Part shown: piece by piece, positions 43,323-51,219 of the stretch | Position numbering within the stretch: position 1 is the stretch's first letter | How the letters are laid out: each line of letters opens with the position of its first letter | Assembly (NCBI GenBank): GCA_965223585.1 | Contig: CBDCWW010000009.1 | Coordinates: 186,001-250,000 of the forward strand | Length of the DNA: 64,000 nt | Reading direction: 5' to 3' | Source: CBDCVN01 sp965223585 | GTDB lineage: Bacteria; Deinococcota; Deinococci; Deinococcales; Trueperaceae | Notes under the pieces: generated by a model | What the model saw: only the letters and a program-made list of their open reading frames with translations | What the model was told of the DNA's origin: nothing | The model's database searches: none | Program-made: the position numbers and the translations under genes

Positions 43323-44603
43323 ATGTATCGCACTAATTTGATGCTGATTTACCTATTTGTTTTTTTCTTAGCAGCTTGTACCAAAACAAATCCAGCACCT
43401 ACCCCATTCACAGAGCCTGATCCTACTGAAGACCCTGTGTTTTCTACTCTTGATTTCGCAACACCAGCGAATGATTTGGGGAGAGGCGTAGCTATTAATG
43501 GCAGTGATCTTTATGTGGTGGGTGACACAAGGGGTGACCTCGATGGCATTAATCAAGGGAGTAGTGATGGAATCTTAAGGCGTTACAATGGTTTAAAGCT
43601 TTGGGGTCTACAGTTTGGGACTAGGTCTCTCGATGTAGCTCTCAAGGTTGATACAGACAGTAATGGCAATGTCTATGTAGTGGGTTACACACAAGGTCCA
43701 CTTGGATTTAAGGTAGGAAATCGAGATACTTTTTTAGCAAAGTTCAACAAGGATGGAGAACTCTTATGGGGTAAGCAGTTTGGTACTAAAAACCAAGATT
43801 TTGCCATTGATTTAGCTATCGATAGTATTAATCGGATATATGTCCTCAGTGATGAAGGCACTAATAACTTTGTGATAAGAAAGTTTAATACTGGAGGTTC
43901 TCTATTAAGGACAAAGTCTGTTACCTCAAACGACCGCCCCGATCTTGAACCTATAGCCCTCGCAACAGACAGTTTAAATAACGTGATTGTCTTAACAGAG
44001 TGGGATAACAGTGGCAATGCTCAAGGCACTGATATCAGGCTTTTTAAGTATGCAAACGATCTGAGCCAGATTTGGCAAAAGCCTTACAGTACAGCCAATG
44101 ATGACTTTGCCTACGATGTCACTACAGATAGCAATAGCAACATTTACTTTACGGTTAGGATAGATGCTGTAAACGAAGGGGCACACTTTGTTAAAAAGCG
44201 TGCAAGTGGATCTACACGTTACTCAAGACGTTTGGAGTATAGTGCTACAAGTTTTGATACAGACCCTAAAAGCATCACTAGTGACAGCAATGATAATATC
44301 TACATAGTTGGTGACACAGGTGGTTCTTTTCCTAGTTTTAGCAATGCAGGAGGAGATGACATAGTAGTCTTTAAGTACAACAATAGTGGCACTCAGCAGT
44401 GGGTTAGTCAGTTTGACGATGGGAATTACGGTTCAGCAGATGATGATTTTGCTTTTGACATTGCTGTTAATGGTTCAGTCTATATAACAGGGTACACATT
44501 TGGCAACCTGCTAACAGGTACTGGAATAAGCTATGGTAATGCTGATGCCTATGTTGCTCAACTTGATAGAAGCAACGGAAATATCCTAGGGGTTGATCAG
44601 TAA
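43323..44603 (+). CDS. Beta-propeller (SBBP) lipoprotein
   Basis: A 426-residue lipoprotein (signal LFVFFLAAC, Cys19; a Pro/Thr-rich linker follows). It carries six or seven SBBP repeats (GSDLYVVGDTRGDL, NVYVVGYTQGPL, KQFGTKNQDFAIDLAID, VYITGYTFGNL) forming a propeller, related to the split gene at 12649 but without the pilin-like tail. It is probably exposed on the surface; no ligand is known. AAGGAG precedes the ATG. It has no CTCGAG palindrome, like its relative. Confidence 0.82.
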   Translation: MYRTNLMLIYLFVFFLAACTKTNPAPTPFTEPDPTEDPVFSTLDFATPANDLGRGVAINGSDLYVVGDTRGDLDGINQGSSDGILRRYNGLKLWGLQFGTRSLDVALKVDTDSNGNVYVVGYTQGPLGFKVGNRDTFLAKFNKDGELLWGKQFGTKNQDFAIDLAIDSINRIYVLSDEGTNNFVIRKFNTGGSLLRTKSVTSNDRPDLEPIALATDSLNNVIVLTEWDNSGNAQGTDIRLFKYANDLSQIWQKPYSTANDDFAYDVTTDSNSNIYFTVRIDAVNEGAHFVKKRASGSTRYSRRLEYSATSFDTDPKSITSDSNDNIYIVGDTGGSFPSFSNAGGDDIVVFKYNNSGTQQWVSQFDDGNYGSADDDFAFDIAVNGSVYITGYTFGNLLTGTGISYGNADAYVAQLDRSNGNILGVDQ

Positions 44604-44623
44604 GGCTAAAAAATAGCCTTACT
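44599..44623 (+). terminator. Stem-loop that includes the stop codon
   Basis: A perfect 10-bp stem (AGTAAGGCTA, loop AAAAA, TAGCCTTACT) begins in the last codon of the propeller lipoprotein gene and includes its TAA. The downstream sequence is CCAACTG, not a U-tract, so intrinsic termination would be weak. Confidence 0.5.
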
Positions 44624-44990
44624 CCAACTGTAATAATCAGCCCATGTATCTACAATAGGCACTGGTTTATTGATGGGAGCCTATTGATTGTTTTTGCCTC
44701 AGCTCGAGCGCTAAAGGTGTGCAGAAATGCTACTTTTCTTCAGCTCGAGCAAATTCATTTACTTCGCTTTTTTTATCTATGTTGGATGAATGCTCTTTAG
44801 GCAGGTTTTCTACTTTAGGCTTTGAGCATGAGGTCTTAAACCCTCGAGTAGGCATATTTTAATTTATACATTAGAGATATTCAGAAAAATGTAAGATAAA
44901 CATAACAATTTTGACACCAATAACAATTAATAATATTAGACGTAAGGTTGTGATGAAGTCGGGGGAAACTTACAGAAAGGTATACTGAAA
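44624..44990. other. 367-bp gap with three iterated palindromes
   Basis: No gene seen. It holds two GCTCGAGC octamers (near 44703 and 44743) and a CTCGAG core at 44842, an unusually dense non-coding cluster. Confidence 0.5.
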
Positions 44991-45233
44991 ATGAGCCAAG
45001 GATACAAAGCACCCCAAAACGACTTTGAAGTTATTGAACATTTTGATTCTTATGAGGATGATGATTTAGCAGTAGAAATGGTTGATTTTTATGGGGAACA
45101 AAGAGCAAGGGGCATACCTTTAGAAGAAGCGTATCTTAAAACCCTACAGACCCATGACACTTCACAAAAGTTCCTTAGTTTGGTTGACTCTAACACGGAC
45201 AGACAAGCAGAAGCTCTTCATTATGTGTTTTAA
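44991..45233 (+). CDS. Small acidic protein, paralog of 26100-26339
   Basis: An 80-residue protein of unknown function: MSQGYKAPQNDFEVIEHFDS, then EDDDLAVEMVDFYGEQRARG and EAYLKTLQTHDTSQ. It is about 77% identical to the product at 26100 over the first 53 residues, with a divergent tail, and shares its ACAGAAAGGTATA leader. No signal or membrane segment. It precedes a single-domain response regulator by 180 bp on the same strand, though the gap makes cotranscription uncertain. Confidence 0.7.
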   Translation: MSQGYKAPQNDFEVIEHFDSYEDDDLAVEMVDFYGEQRARGIPLEEAYLKTLQTHDTSQKFLSLVDSNTDRQAEALHYVF

Positions 45234-45414
45234 TCCGTCGTGATTGTATGTAAATTTGGTGAAATATAAATATCTAGTATCAGACAAAAAAACTAATGTA
45301 CTGCCTTCCATTTTCAGTTAGGCAAGTAGTTTATCACTCGGCTCCTATGGTTATTCCTTCTTGGTGGTTGAAAACCAAGTCTGTAAAATTAAAAGAATAT
45401 TGAGAGGTTTTTAT

Positions 45415-45783
45415 ATGTCAAAAATAGCAATTGTTGATGATTCTGTAGCAGCAGTTAATTTATTAGAAAGCATTCTTAAGGATGAAGGTCATTCTATATT
45501 ACCGTGCACAAAAACCGATGACTTAGAGAGTAAAGTATCTAGTTTTTCACCTGATATAATCTTTCTCGATATAGTAATGCCAGATCGTAGTGGTTATGAT
45601 GTTCTACGTTCTTTTAAAAAGGATAATGAGCTCAAAGATATACCTGTTATTTTTACCAGCACAAAACAGGAACCTACTGATGTCAAATGGGGATTAAAAC
45701 AGGGTGCAGTTGATTACATTACTAAACCTTTCACAAAAGCGCGTGTCATTTCAACAATATCCTCTTGCTTATCAAGAGACTAG
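45415..45783 (+). CDS. Single-domain response regulator (CheY-like)
   Basis: A 122-residue receiver domain without output domain: acidic pocket VDDS, phospho-acceptor Asp52 (IIFLDIVMPD), Ser/Thr in FTSTKQE and Lys in VDYITKPFTKA. It resembles PilG/PilH-type regulators of twitching motility, which would suit a genome with three PilT genes, but the link is inferred. I use ATG 45415, with AGAGG 8 bases upstream, not the longer frame from 45361. Confidence 0.88.
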   Translation: MSKIAIVDDSVAAVNLLESILKDEGHSILPCTKTDDLESKVSSFSPDIIFLDIVMPDRSGYDVLRSFKKDNELKDIPVIFTSTKQEPTDVKWGLKQGAVDYITKPFTKARVISTISSCLSRD

Positions 45784-45963
45784 CTAGGAAAGCGGTTGCA
45801 TTAAATCCCAACTTTTGGGTAAAAGTTAGGGTAAACTTTGCTTCTCAAAAAGTTGCATTGAAACAGGGTTAAAGGGTGGGTTTTTGCCTTTTTAGGCAAC
45901 ACTTGAAAATCTAGGCACTAATTCTTTCAAAATTATTCACAAAAACTTTTACACTCCTGCTTA

Positions 45964-47754
45964 TTAATCATTCCCGCTAGAAAGCACAGCCAAAAAAGCT
46001 TCTTGAGGCACTTCAACACGCCCAAGTTGCTTCATACGTGCCTTACCTTTCTTTTGCTTTTCTAAAAGTTTTCTCTTACGAGTTATATCACCACCGTAGC
46101 ACTTGGCAAGTACGTCTTTGCGAAAAGCTCGCACAGTAGCCCTTGCTAAAATCTTCCCCCCAATAGCTGCTTGTATAGGTACCACAAACATTTGTCTAGG
46201 GATTACCTCAGCCATTTTGTCAACTATCTTGCGCCCCATAGCATAGGCTTTATCGCGATGGGCAATTATAGCTAAGGCATCTACCTTCTCATTATTAACA
46301 AGCACATCAATCTTCACAAGCTTACCCTCACGATACTCCAAAGGTTCATAATCCATACTAGCGTAGCCTCTTGAAAGGCTTTTCATTTTGTCATGGAAAT
46401 CATAAAGGATTTCTCCAAATGGGATCTCGTAACTAAGCTCTACCCGCTGTCCATGGTAAACCATGTTTTTCATTTCTCCCCGTCTTTCTTGTAGCATACC
46501 CATTATGTTACCCACATAGTCTTCAGGCACATAAACGGTAAGACTTACCCAAGGTTCTTTTACATAGGCAATTTTGTCAGGTGAGGGAAGTTCAGCAGGG
46601 TTTTGAATTTTGCTTACTGCACCATCAGTTGAAGTTATTTCATAAACTACAGCAGGGGCGGTAGCTATAAGTGTAAGATCAAACTCTCTTTCTAGGCGGG
46701 CTTGAACAATATCTGCATGCAAAAGACCTAAAAACCCACAACGAAAACCAAAACCAAGTGCCTGAGAGGTCTCAGGTTCAAAAGTAAAAGCAGCATCGTT
46801 TAAAGAAAGCTTTTCTAGAGCCTCACGCAATTTTTGATAGTCTTCAGAATCTGTAGGATAAAGTCCAGAAAACACCACTGGCAAAGAAGGTTTGAATCCC
46901 TCTATAACTTCATTGGTAGGATTGTTGACCGAGGTAATAGTGTCCCCCACTTGAGTGTCTTCTATATTTTTTATACTAGCAGTAAGCCAACCAACCTCAC
47001 CTGCTTTAAGCTCATCTGATAGGGCTAAGCTAGGCTCAAAAAAACCCACCTTGTCAACTTCAAATGTTTTGCCTGTACTAGCAATTTTAATTATATCTCC
47101 CTTTTTGAGATTGCCATCAAAGACACGAATAAAAGGAATGACTCCTTGGTAACTATCATAGAAAGCATCGAAAATAAGGCAGCGTAAAGGAGCATTAATG
47201 TCTCCTTTAGGAGCAGGAAGATGTTCTATTATACCTTCTAATACAGCCTCTACATTATGACCTGTTTTAGCTGAAACAGGCACAGCATTGTCAGCAGGTA
47301 TACCAATAACTTCTTCTAACTCTTCTTTAGCAGCTTCTACATTGGCATTTGGCAAGTCAATTTTGTTAATTACAGGTAAAACTTCTAAATCATTATCTAT
47401 AGCCAAATAAGCATTTTGGATGGTTTGAGCTTCTACGCCTTGACTAGCGTCAACTAATAAGAGGGCTCCTTCACAAGCTCTTAGGCTACGAGAAACTTCA
47501 TAGTTAAAATCGACGTGCCCGGGGGTGTCAATGAGATTAAGCATATAATTATTACCATCTTTAGCCTTATAAAACAAACGTACTGGTGTAGCTTTTATAG
47601 TAATACCACGCTCTTGCTCTAGGTCCAAGGTATCTAAGCGTTGATTACGTTGGTCACGCTCATTAACATTTTGAGTTAACTCTAAAACTCTGTCTGCTAA
47701 GGTTGATTTACCGTGGTCAACATGTGCAATTATGGAAAAATTACGTATCTTCAA
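45964..47754 (-). CDS. lepA: Elongation factor 4 (LepA), ribosomal back-translocase
   Basis: A 596-residue translational GTPase. Switch motifs HVDHGKST (G1), DTPGHVDF (G3) and NKIDLPNA (G4) are intact, and the LepA-specific C-terminal region (KAYAMGRKIVDKMAEVIPRQ, then RKRKLLEKQKKGKARMKQLG) is present. The frame is open upstream to 47907, but family alignment requires a start at KIRNFSIIAHVDHG. I choose TTG 47754. There is no ribosome-binding site; a TATAAT box ends 9 bases upstream, so the mRNA is probably nearly leaderless. Confidence 0.93.
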   Translation of the reverse strand: MKIRNFSIIAHVDHGKSTLADRVLELTQNVNERDQRNQRLDTLDLEQERGITIKATPVRLFYKAKDGNNYMLNLIDTPGHVDFNYEVSRSLRACEGALLLVDASQGVEAQTIQNAYLAIDNDLEVLPVINKIDLPNANVEAAKEELEEVIGIPADNAVPVSAKTGHNVEAVLEGIIEHLPAPKGDINAPLRCLIFDAFYDSYQGVIPFIRVFDGNLKKGDIIKIASTGKTFEVDKVGFFEPSLALSDELKAGEVGWLTASIKNIEDTQVGDTITSVNNPTNEVIEGFKPSLPVVFSGLYPTDSEDYQKLREALEKLSLNDAAFTFEPETSQALGFGFRCGFLGLLHADIVQARLEREFDLTLIATAPAVVYEITSTDGAVSKIQNPAELPSPDKIAYVKEPWVSLTVYVPEDYVGNIMGMLQERRGEMKNMVYHGQRVELSYEIPFGEILYDFHDKMKSLSRGYASMDYEPLEYREGKLVKIDVLVNNEKVDALAIIAHRDKAYAMGRKIVDKMAEVIPRQMFVVPIQAAIGGKILARATVRAFRKDVLAKCYGGDITRKRKLLEKQKKGKARMKQLGRVEVPQEAFLAVLSSGND

Positions 47755-47763
47755 TATTATTGT

Positions 47764-47769
47764 ATTATA
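47764..47769 (-). promoter_or_regulatory. -10 box for lepA
   Basis: On the minus strand TATAAT (47769-47764) is followed by ACAATAATA and the TTG start. Transcription starting 7 bases downstream would leave a leader of only about two bases. The next gene, pilT, is divergent, so both promoters share this 140-bp gap. Confidence 0.5.
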
Positions 47770-47895
47770 AGCAATGTTGTAAAAGTTTTTGTGAATACTT
47801 CTTGCCTCATTTATTCTATAGATCGTGCTTTTGGTAAACCCAATGATAAGAAAACCATCATGGTAAATTCTTTGAAAGAAGTATAGTTTAAACAA

Positions 47896-49020
47896 ATGAC
47901 TTTTCATGATATGTTAGCGCAATTCGTTTCAATGGGAGCTTCAGATGTTCACCTTCATGCTGGGCTTTACCCTCTTGCTCGCATTAATGGTCGCTTAACA
48001 CCAGTAAGTGAGACAAAATTAAATCCTAAAGTTACTGAGGCACTTGTTGATATAATGTGTAATGAGCGCCAGAAAGCTATATTTGCTGAAAAACATCAAA
48101 TTGACTTTGCTTATGGTGTACCTGACCTTTCACGTTTTCGTGTAAACCTTTTTAGGCAAAGAGGTAGTGTTAGTGCGGTATTAAGAGTGGTTAATTCTGA
48201 TGAGGAGCAACTCAAAGTAGTTAACCTGCCTCAAGAAATTATTGAGTACTTTCGTGATAAAGAAAAAGGATTGGTTTTAGTAACAGGTCCTACAGGCTCA
48301 GGCAAATCAACTACCCTTGCAAAAGTAATAGACGAAATTAACAAAGTACATAGCAAAATGGTTATCACCGTTGAAGATCCTATAGAGTACATTCACCGCT
48401 CTAAAAGCTCTGCTATTGTACAGCGTGAAATTGGTGTAGATGCTGATACCTTTAGCGAGGCACTCATATCTGCTATGCGTCAAGACCCTGATGTGATTAT
48501 GATTGGTGAGATTCGTGACTATGCTACTGTAGAGGCGGCTATTTCAGCAGCACAAACGGGTCACTTAGTATTTAGCACCTTGCATACTATAGATACTGTG
48601 CGTACAGTCAATAGGGTTTTAGACCTTTACCCGCCACATGAACGTGACACGGCTCGTATTTTGTTTGCAGAGTCCTTAATTGGTGTTGTTTCACAGCGTC
48701 TTTTACCAAGGGCTTCTGGTGAAGGTCGAATAGCAGCAATGGAAATTCTTAAAGGTACTTTACGTGTCAAGGATTTAATACGTGATGAAAAACGTACTAA
48801 TGAAATTTACGAAGCTATAAAAGATTCTAGAACTGATGGCATGTTGCTCTTTGATGATTCTTTAGCCCAGCTTTATGAAGAAGATATAATTGATTACCGA
48901 ACAGGCTTTGAAGCGGCCACTAGTCAACAAGCTTTCAAAATGAAAGCAACTCAAATTGATAACAAACGTGGGCGTGATAAGCCTGCCACTGGCTTAACTC
49001 AATTTACTCAGTTTAACTAA
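47896..49020 (+). CDS. PilT-type pilus retraction ATPase (third copy)
   Basis: A 374-residue ATPase: N-terminal domain GASDVHLHAGLYPLARINGR, Walker A GPTGSGKST (131-138), Asp box ITVEDPIEY, Walker B DPDVIMIGEIRD, His box TGHLVFSTLHT. It lacks the 40-residue leader of the copy at 18828 and is closer in length to classical PilT (about 345-365). The C-terminal tail is hydrophilic. Divergent from lepA. Which of the three copies retracts pili and which (PilU-like) is accessory cannot be decided here. Confidence 0.93.
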   Translation: MTFHDMLAQFVSMGASDVHLHAGLYPLARINGRLTPVSETKLNPKVTEALVDIMCNERQKAIFAEKHQIDFAYGVPDLSRFRVNLFRQRGSVSAVLRVVNSDEEQLKVVNLPQEIIEYFRDKEKGLVLVTGPTGSGKSTTLAKVIDEINKVHSKMVITVEDPIEYIHRSKSSAIVQREIGVDADTFSEALISAMRQDPDVIMIGEIRDYATVEAAISAAQTGHLVFSTLHTIDTVRTVNRVLDLYPPHERDTARILFAESLIGVVSQRLLPRASGEGRIAAMEILKGTLRVKDLIRDEKRTNEIYEAIKDSRTDGMLLFDDSLAQLYEEDIIDYRTGFEAATSQQAFKMKATQIDNKRGRDKPATGLTQFTQFN

Positions 49021-49073
49021 CTCAACTTTTTTGAAGATATCCTTTACCTTAACTATCTTCAAAATTAAAGAAG

Positions 49074-49106
49074 AATAGGGCTCCTTGGTTTTGATTGAGT
49101 CCTATT
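49074..49106 (+). terminator. Terminator after pilT
   Basis: An AATAGGGCTC / GAGTCCTATT stem with one G-T pair and a 13-base loop, then TTGCATTATTTC. A second, perfect 9-bp stem (TTGAAGATA / TATCTTCAA, 49031-49062) lies just before it, so two hairpins follow the gene in series. Confidence 0.6.
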
Positions 49107-49456
49107 TTGCATTATTTCTTAGCCTGCGTAATTTCAGTATTGTAATTCATTGTCGCCCCCTGAAAAATCAAAGCACCACCCCCAAGTGAAGGTAAAAACA
49201 TAGACTTAACTCAGCTAGTAATATACCAACTTTTCCCAATACCACCTCTAGCGCACAGAAAACATTAACAAGTTAATAGATATTATGAACAAAGACCTGC
49301 TTTCACAATACTTTCTTATCTTGCTATTAAGCCTTTGCCACAGCAATAAATAACTACAGCTAAGCTTTCCACAGCGATTTTAAGATATAAATATATTTCT
49401 ATAACAGAGTAATAATACTCATCTCTGGAGATAGGCAAACAAGTGGTATTGAGATA
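49107..49456. other. 350-bp gap, no gene seen
   Basis: AT-rich, with stops in all frames and no family-like peptide. It presumably holds the promoter of the LuxR-type regulator gene that follows. Confidence 0.4.
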
Positions 49457-50113
49457 ATGATTACTGGAAAGAAACAACCAATAAAAATTGTAGTGGTAGA
49501 AGATGAGCTGTTTTACAATAGCATTATCAGTAAAGCCTTAACCCAAGAAGGTGACATTCAAGTCTTAGGCAGCTATACTAGTGTACAGCAAGCGAGTAAA
49601 GAAATTCCCCTGCTACAACCAGATGTTGCTCTTATAGATATAGAGTTAGGTAGTGAAATTAATGGCATTGACTTAGCCTTAGAATTGCGAGATGAGCTTA
49701 ATAATTTAGGTATAGTTTTACTTTCTAATCATATTAAAATTAGCTTTGCCAATATTCTTGCTAGAGAAAAGCTTAAGGGATGGGCATATTTGCTTAAAAA
49801 ATCTTTGGAAGATATTACTACTTTGCACCGAGCAATTTTTAGTGTTATGCAAGGTGAGATAGTTCTGGATGAAAAACTTGTTCAGAAACTGAGTGATGCT
49901 AATACTACTGATGTACTTACACCAAGGCAGCAAGAAATTTTAGGACTGGTTTCACAAGGCTACATTAATTTAGCCATTGCTGAGAAGCTTAATCTATCAA
50001 GAAGGTCGGTAGAAAACCAGTTGAATGATATTTACGATAAGCTCGAGATAAAAAATAAAGGCATAAATCCACGTGTGAAAGCTGTACTTATGTATTTAGA
50101 AAATCAAATTTAG
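49457..50113 (+). CDS. LuxR/NarL-type response regulator
   Basis: A 218-residue regulator with a receiver domain (acidic pocket VVEDE, Asp61 in ALIDIELG, Lys in YLLKKSLED) and a C-terminal LuxR-type helix-turn-helix (LTPRQQEILGLVSQGYINLA, then LNLSRRSVENQLNDIYDKLE). NarL-type regulators pair with HisKA_3-type kinases, exactly the type fused to the giant protein encoded at 51220-56274. The two genes are convergent and 1.1 kb apart, so the pairing is an inference. It contains one CTCGAG core. Confidence 0.9.
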   Translation: MITGKKQPIKIVVVEDELFYNSIISKALTQEGDIQVLGSYTSVQQASKEIPLLQPDVALIDIELGSEINGIDLALELRDELNNLGIVLLSNHIKISFANILAREKLKGWAYLLKKSLEDITTLHRAIFSVMQGEIVLDEKLVQKLSDANTTDVLTPRQQEILGLVSQGYINLAIAEKLNLSRRSVENQLNDIYDKLEIKNKGINPRVKAVLMYLENQI

Positions 50114-50127
50114 CAGGGTGTATGGCT

Positions 50128-50697
50128 CTACCTTATAAACAATGTATCAACAGGCATAGTCCAACCAGAAACAGCAGGTTCAGCCTCAGCAAATTCCCCT
50201 CTATGATAGATTGTAGGTTTATGAGGGTGGTCAACCCGGTAAACACTAACAACATTATCGCTAAGCAAATCCACATCCCAAACCACTAATGTACCAGCAG
50301 CAAAGTAATCAGCACGCTTTTCGTTAATGGCTTTTTCAGCTTTAGCACCATAGTCACCTTCACTACGTACCTCTACAGCAAATAAGGGAGCCCCCTCAAT
50401 GAATTTCATAGTTAATGGATGCTTATGGAAAGCTGCATCAGGACTAAATGACTTACGGTTAGGTAAGTCAACTATAAACCCCACATTATCACCAGCAGCA
50501 TGCCCTTGAACTGTCTTTTCTATATGAGCAAATAGGCTGACAGTGATTTTCATGGCTGCATAGTCGGGTAATCCACCTGTAGGAGACAACGCTACAATTT
50601 CCCCATTAATGAGTTCAGCCTTAGCGTTTTCTGGGATATGATATAGATCCTCCACTGTAGCATAGGTAGTGTGTTTATTATCAACATCAACTTGCAT
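50128..50697 (-). CDS. Uma2-family putative nuclease
   Basis: A 189-residue Uma2 (DUF820) protein with a PD-(D/E)xK nuclease-like fold: ELINGEIVALSPTGG, SFSPDAAFHK (Asp), FAVEVRSEGDYG (Glu) and KRADYFAAGTLVVWDVDLL. Such proteins are often multicopy in cyanobacteria and related bacteria and their role is unknown. It is the only complete copy here; N-terminal remnants of others lie at 23037 and 59684. It is convergent with the LuxR-type regulator, 14 bp away. Confidence 0.85.
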   Translation of the reverse strand: MQVDVDNKHTTYATVEDLYHIPENAKAELINGEIVALSPTGGLPDYAAMKITVSLFAHIEKTVQGHAAGDNVGFIVDLPNRKSFSPDAAFHKHPLTMKFIEGAPLFAVEVRSEGDYGAKAEKAINEKRADYFAAGTLVVWDVDLLSDNVVSVYRVDHPHKPTIYHRGEFAEAEPAVSGWTMPVDTLFIR

Positions 50698-50789
50698 TCA
50701 CTTATTGTATTGTTTGTTAGAGGCACACTGCAAATATATTGCATCAACACCCTAGGATAGTTACTTCGTATTTTAGCTCTCGTAAATCA

Positions 50790-51207
50790 CTAATTTGTCT
50801 CTGGCTCACTCTGGTTAACACTATATCCTGTATTGATCTCACAATATATATCGCTTTGCCAACTGATAGGATTATTCTTGATATATTCTGATATTTTCCT
50901 GTAGGCTTGTTCATTACGGATAATGTGATCATGAAAACGTCTTTGCCATTTGAAATTGGTGGTGTTTTTGTGTATTTCAAATTTTGTATGTCCTTTGTAC
51001 CACCTAATGATTGTTGATACGGATTTGTTCAACATTGGATTTTTGTCACCTGTAATACCACCTTTTACCCCCACCACCGTAGAGACACAATTAATTGCGT
51101 CTCTACCAACATCAATTGCAAATTTGTTATTTCCAACATCAATTACAGGTTTACAATTACCAACGTCGATTGCGGATTTGTTATCCCCAACATCAATTGC
51201 GGGTTTG
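50790..51207 (-). pseudogene. REP-associated tyrosine transposase (RAYT), C-terminal remnant
   Basis: The C-terminal part of a RAYT (Y1_Tnp relative) is recognisable: SVSTIIRWYKGHTKFEIHKN, then FKWQRRFHDHIIRNEQAYRK and ISEYIKNNPISWQSD. Upstream, in the same frame, four 9-residue repeats (variants of GNNKFAIDV) and GRDAINCVST form a linker. The N-terminal half with the HUH and first catalytic residues is missing and the frame runs into the kinase gene without a start, so it is not functional. Confidence 0.65.
51079..51106. repeat. 28-bp REP-like palindrome
   Basis: GTAGAGACACAATT and its near-perfect complement (one mismatch) meet head to head within the RAYT remnant. The arms share GTAGAGA and the following CAA with the palindrome at 488-517, suggesting the same dispersed family. 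On the minus strand it encodes part of the GRDAINCVST peptide. Confidence 0.65.
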
Positions 51208-51213
51208 CCATTG
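51106..51213. repeat. Four 27-bp tandem repeats
   Basis: Units begin at 51106, 51133, 51160 and 51187, each starting CCAAC-(A/G)-TC-(A/G)-ATT-(G/A)-C and exactly 27 bp apart. The period is 9 codons and keeps the minus-strand RAYT frame open (x-K-P-A-I-D-V-G-x). This is a coding minisatellite, not a CRISPR array: there are no spacers. Confidence 0.85.
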
Positions 51214-51219
51214 CCATCA

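Noticed and set aside
47758..47907. 50-codon N-terminal extension of lepA
   Set aside because: Not family-like; overlaps the divergent pilT promoter and start; the family starts at KIRNFS.
51106..51213. Regular 27-bp repeats as a possible CRISPR array
   Set aside because: The repeats are directly adjacent with no spacers and keep a reading frame; no cas genes are nearby.
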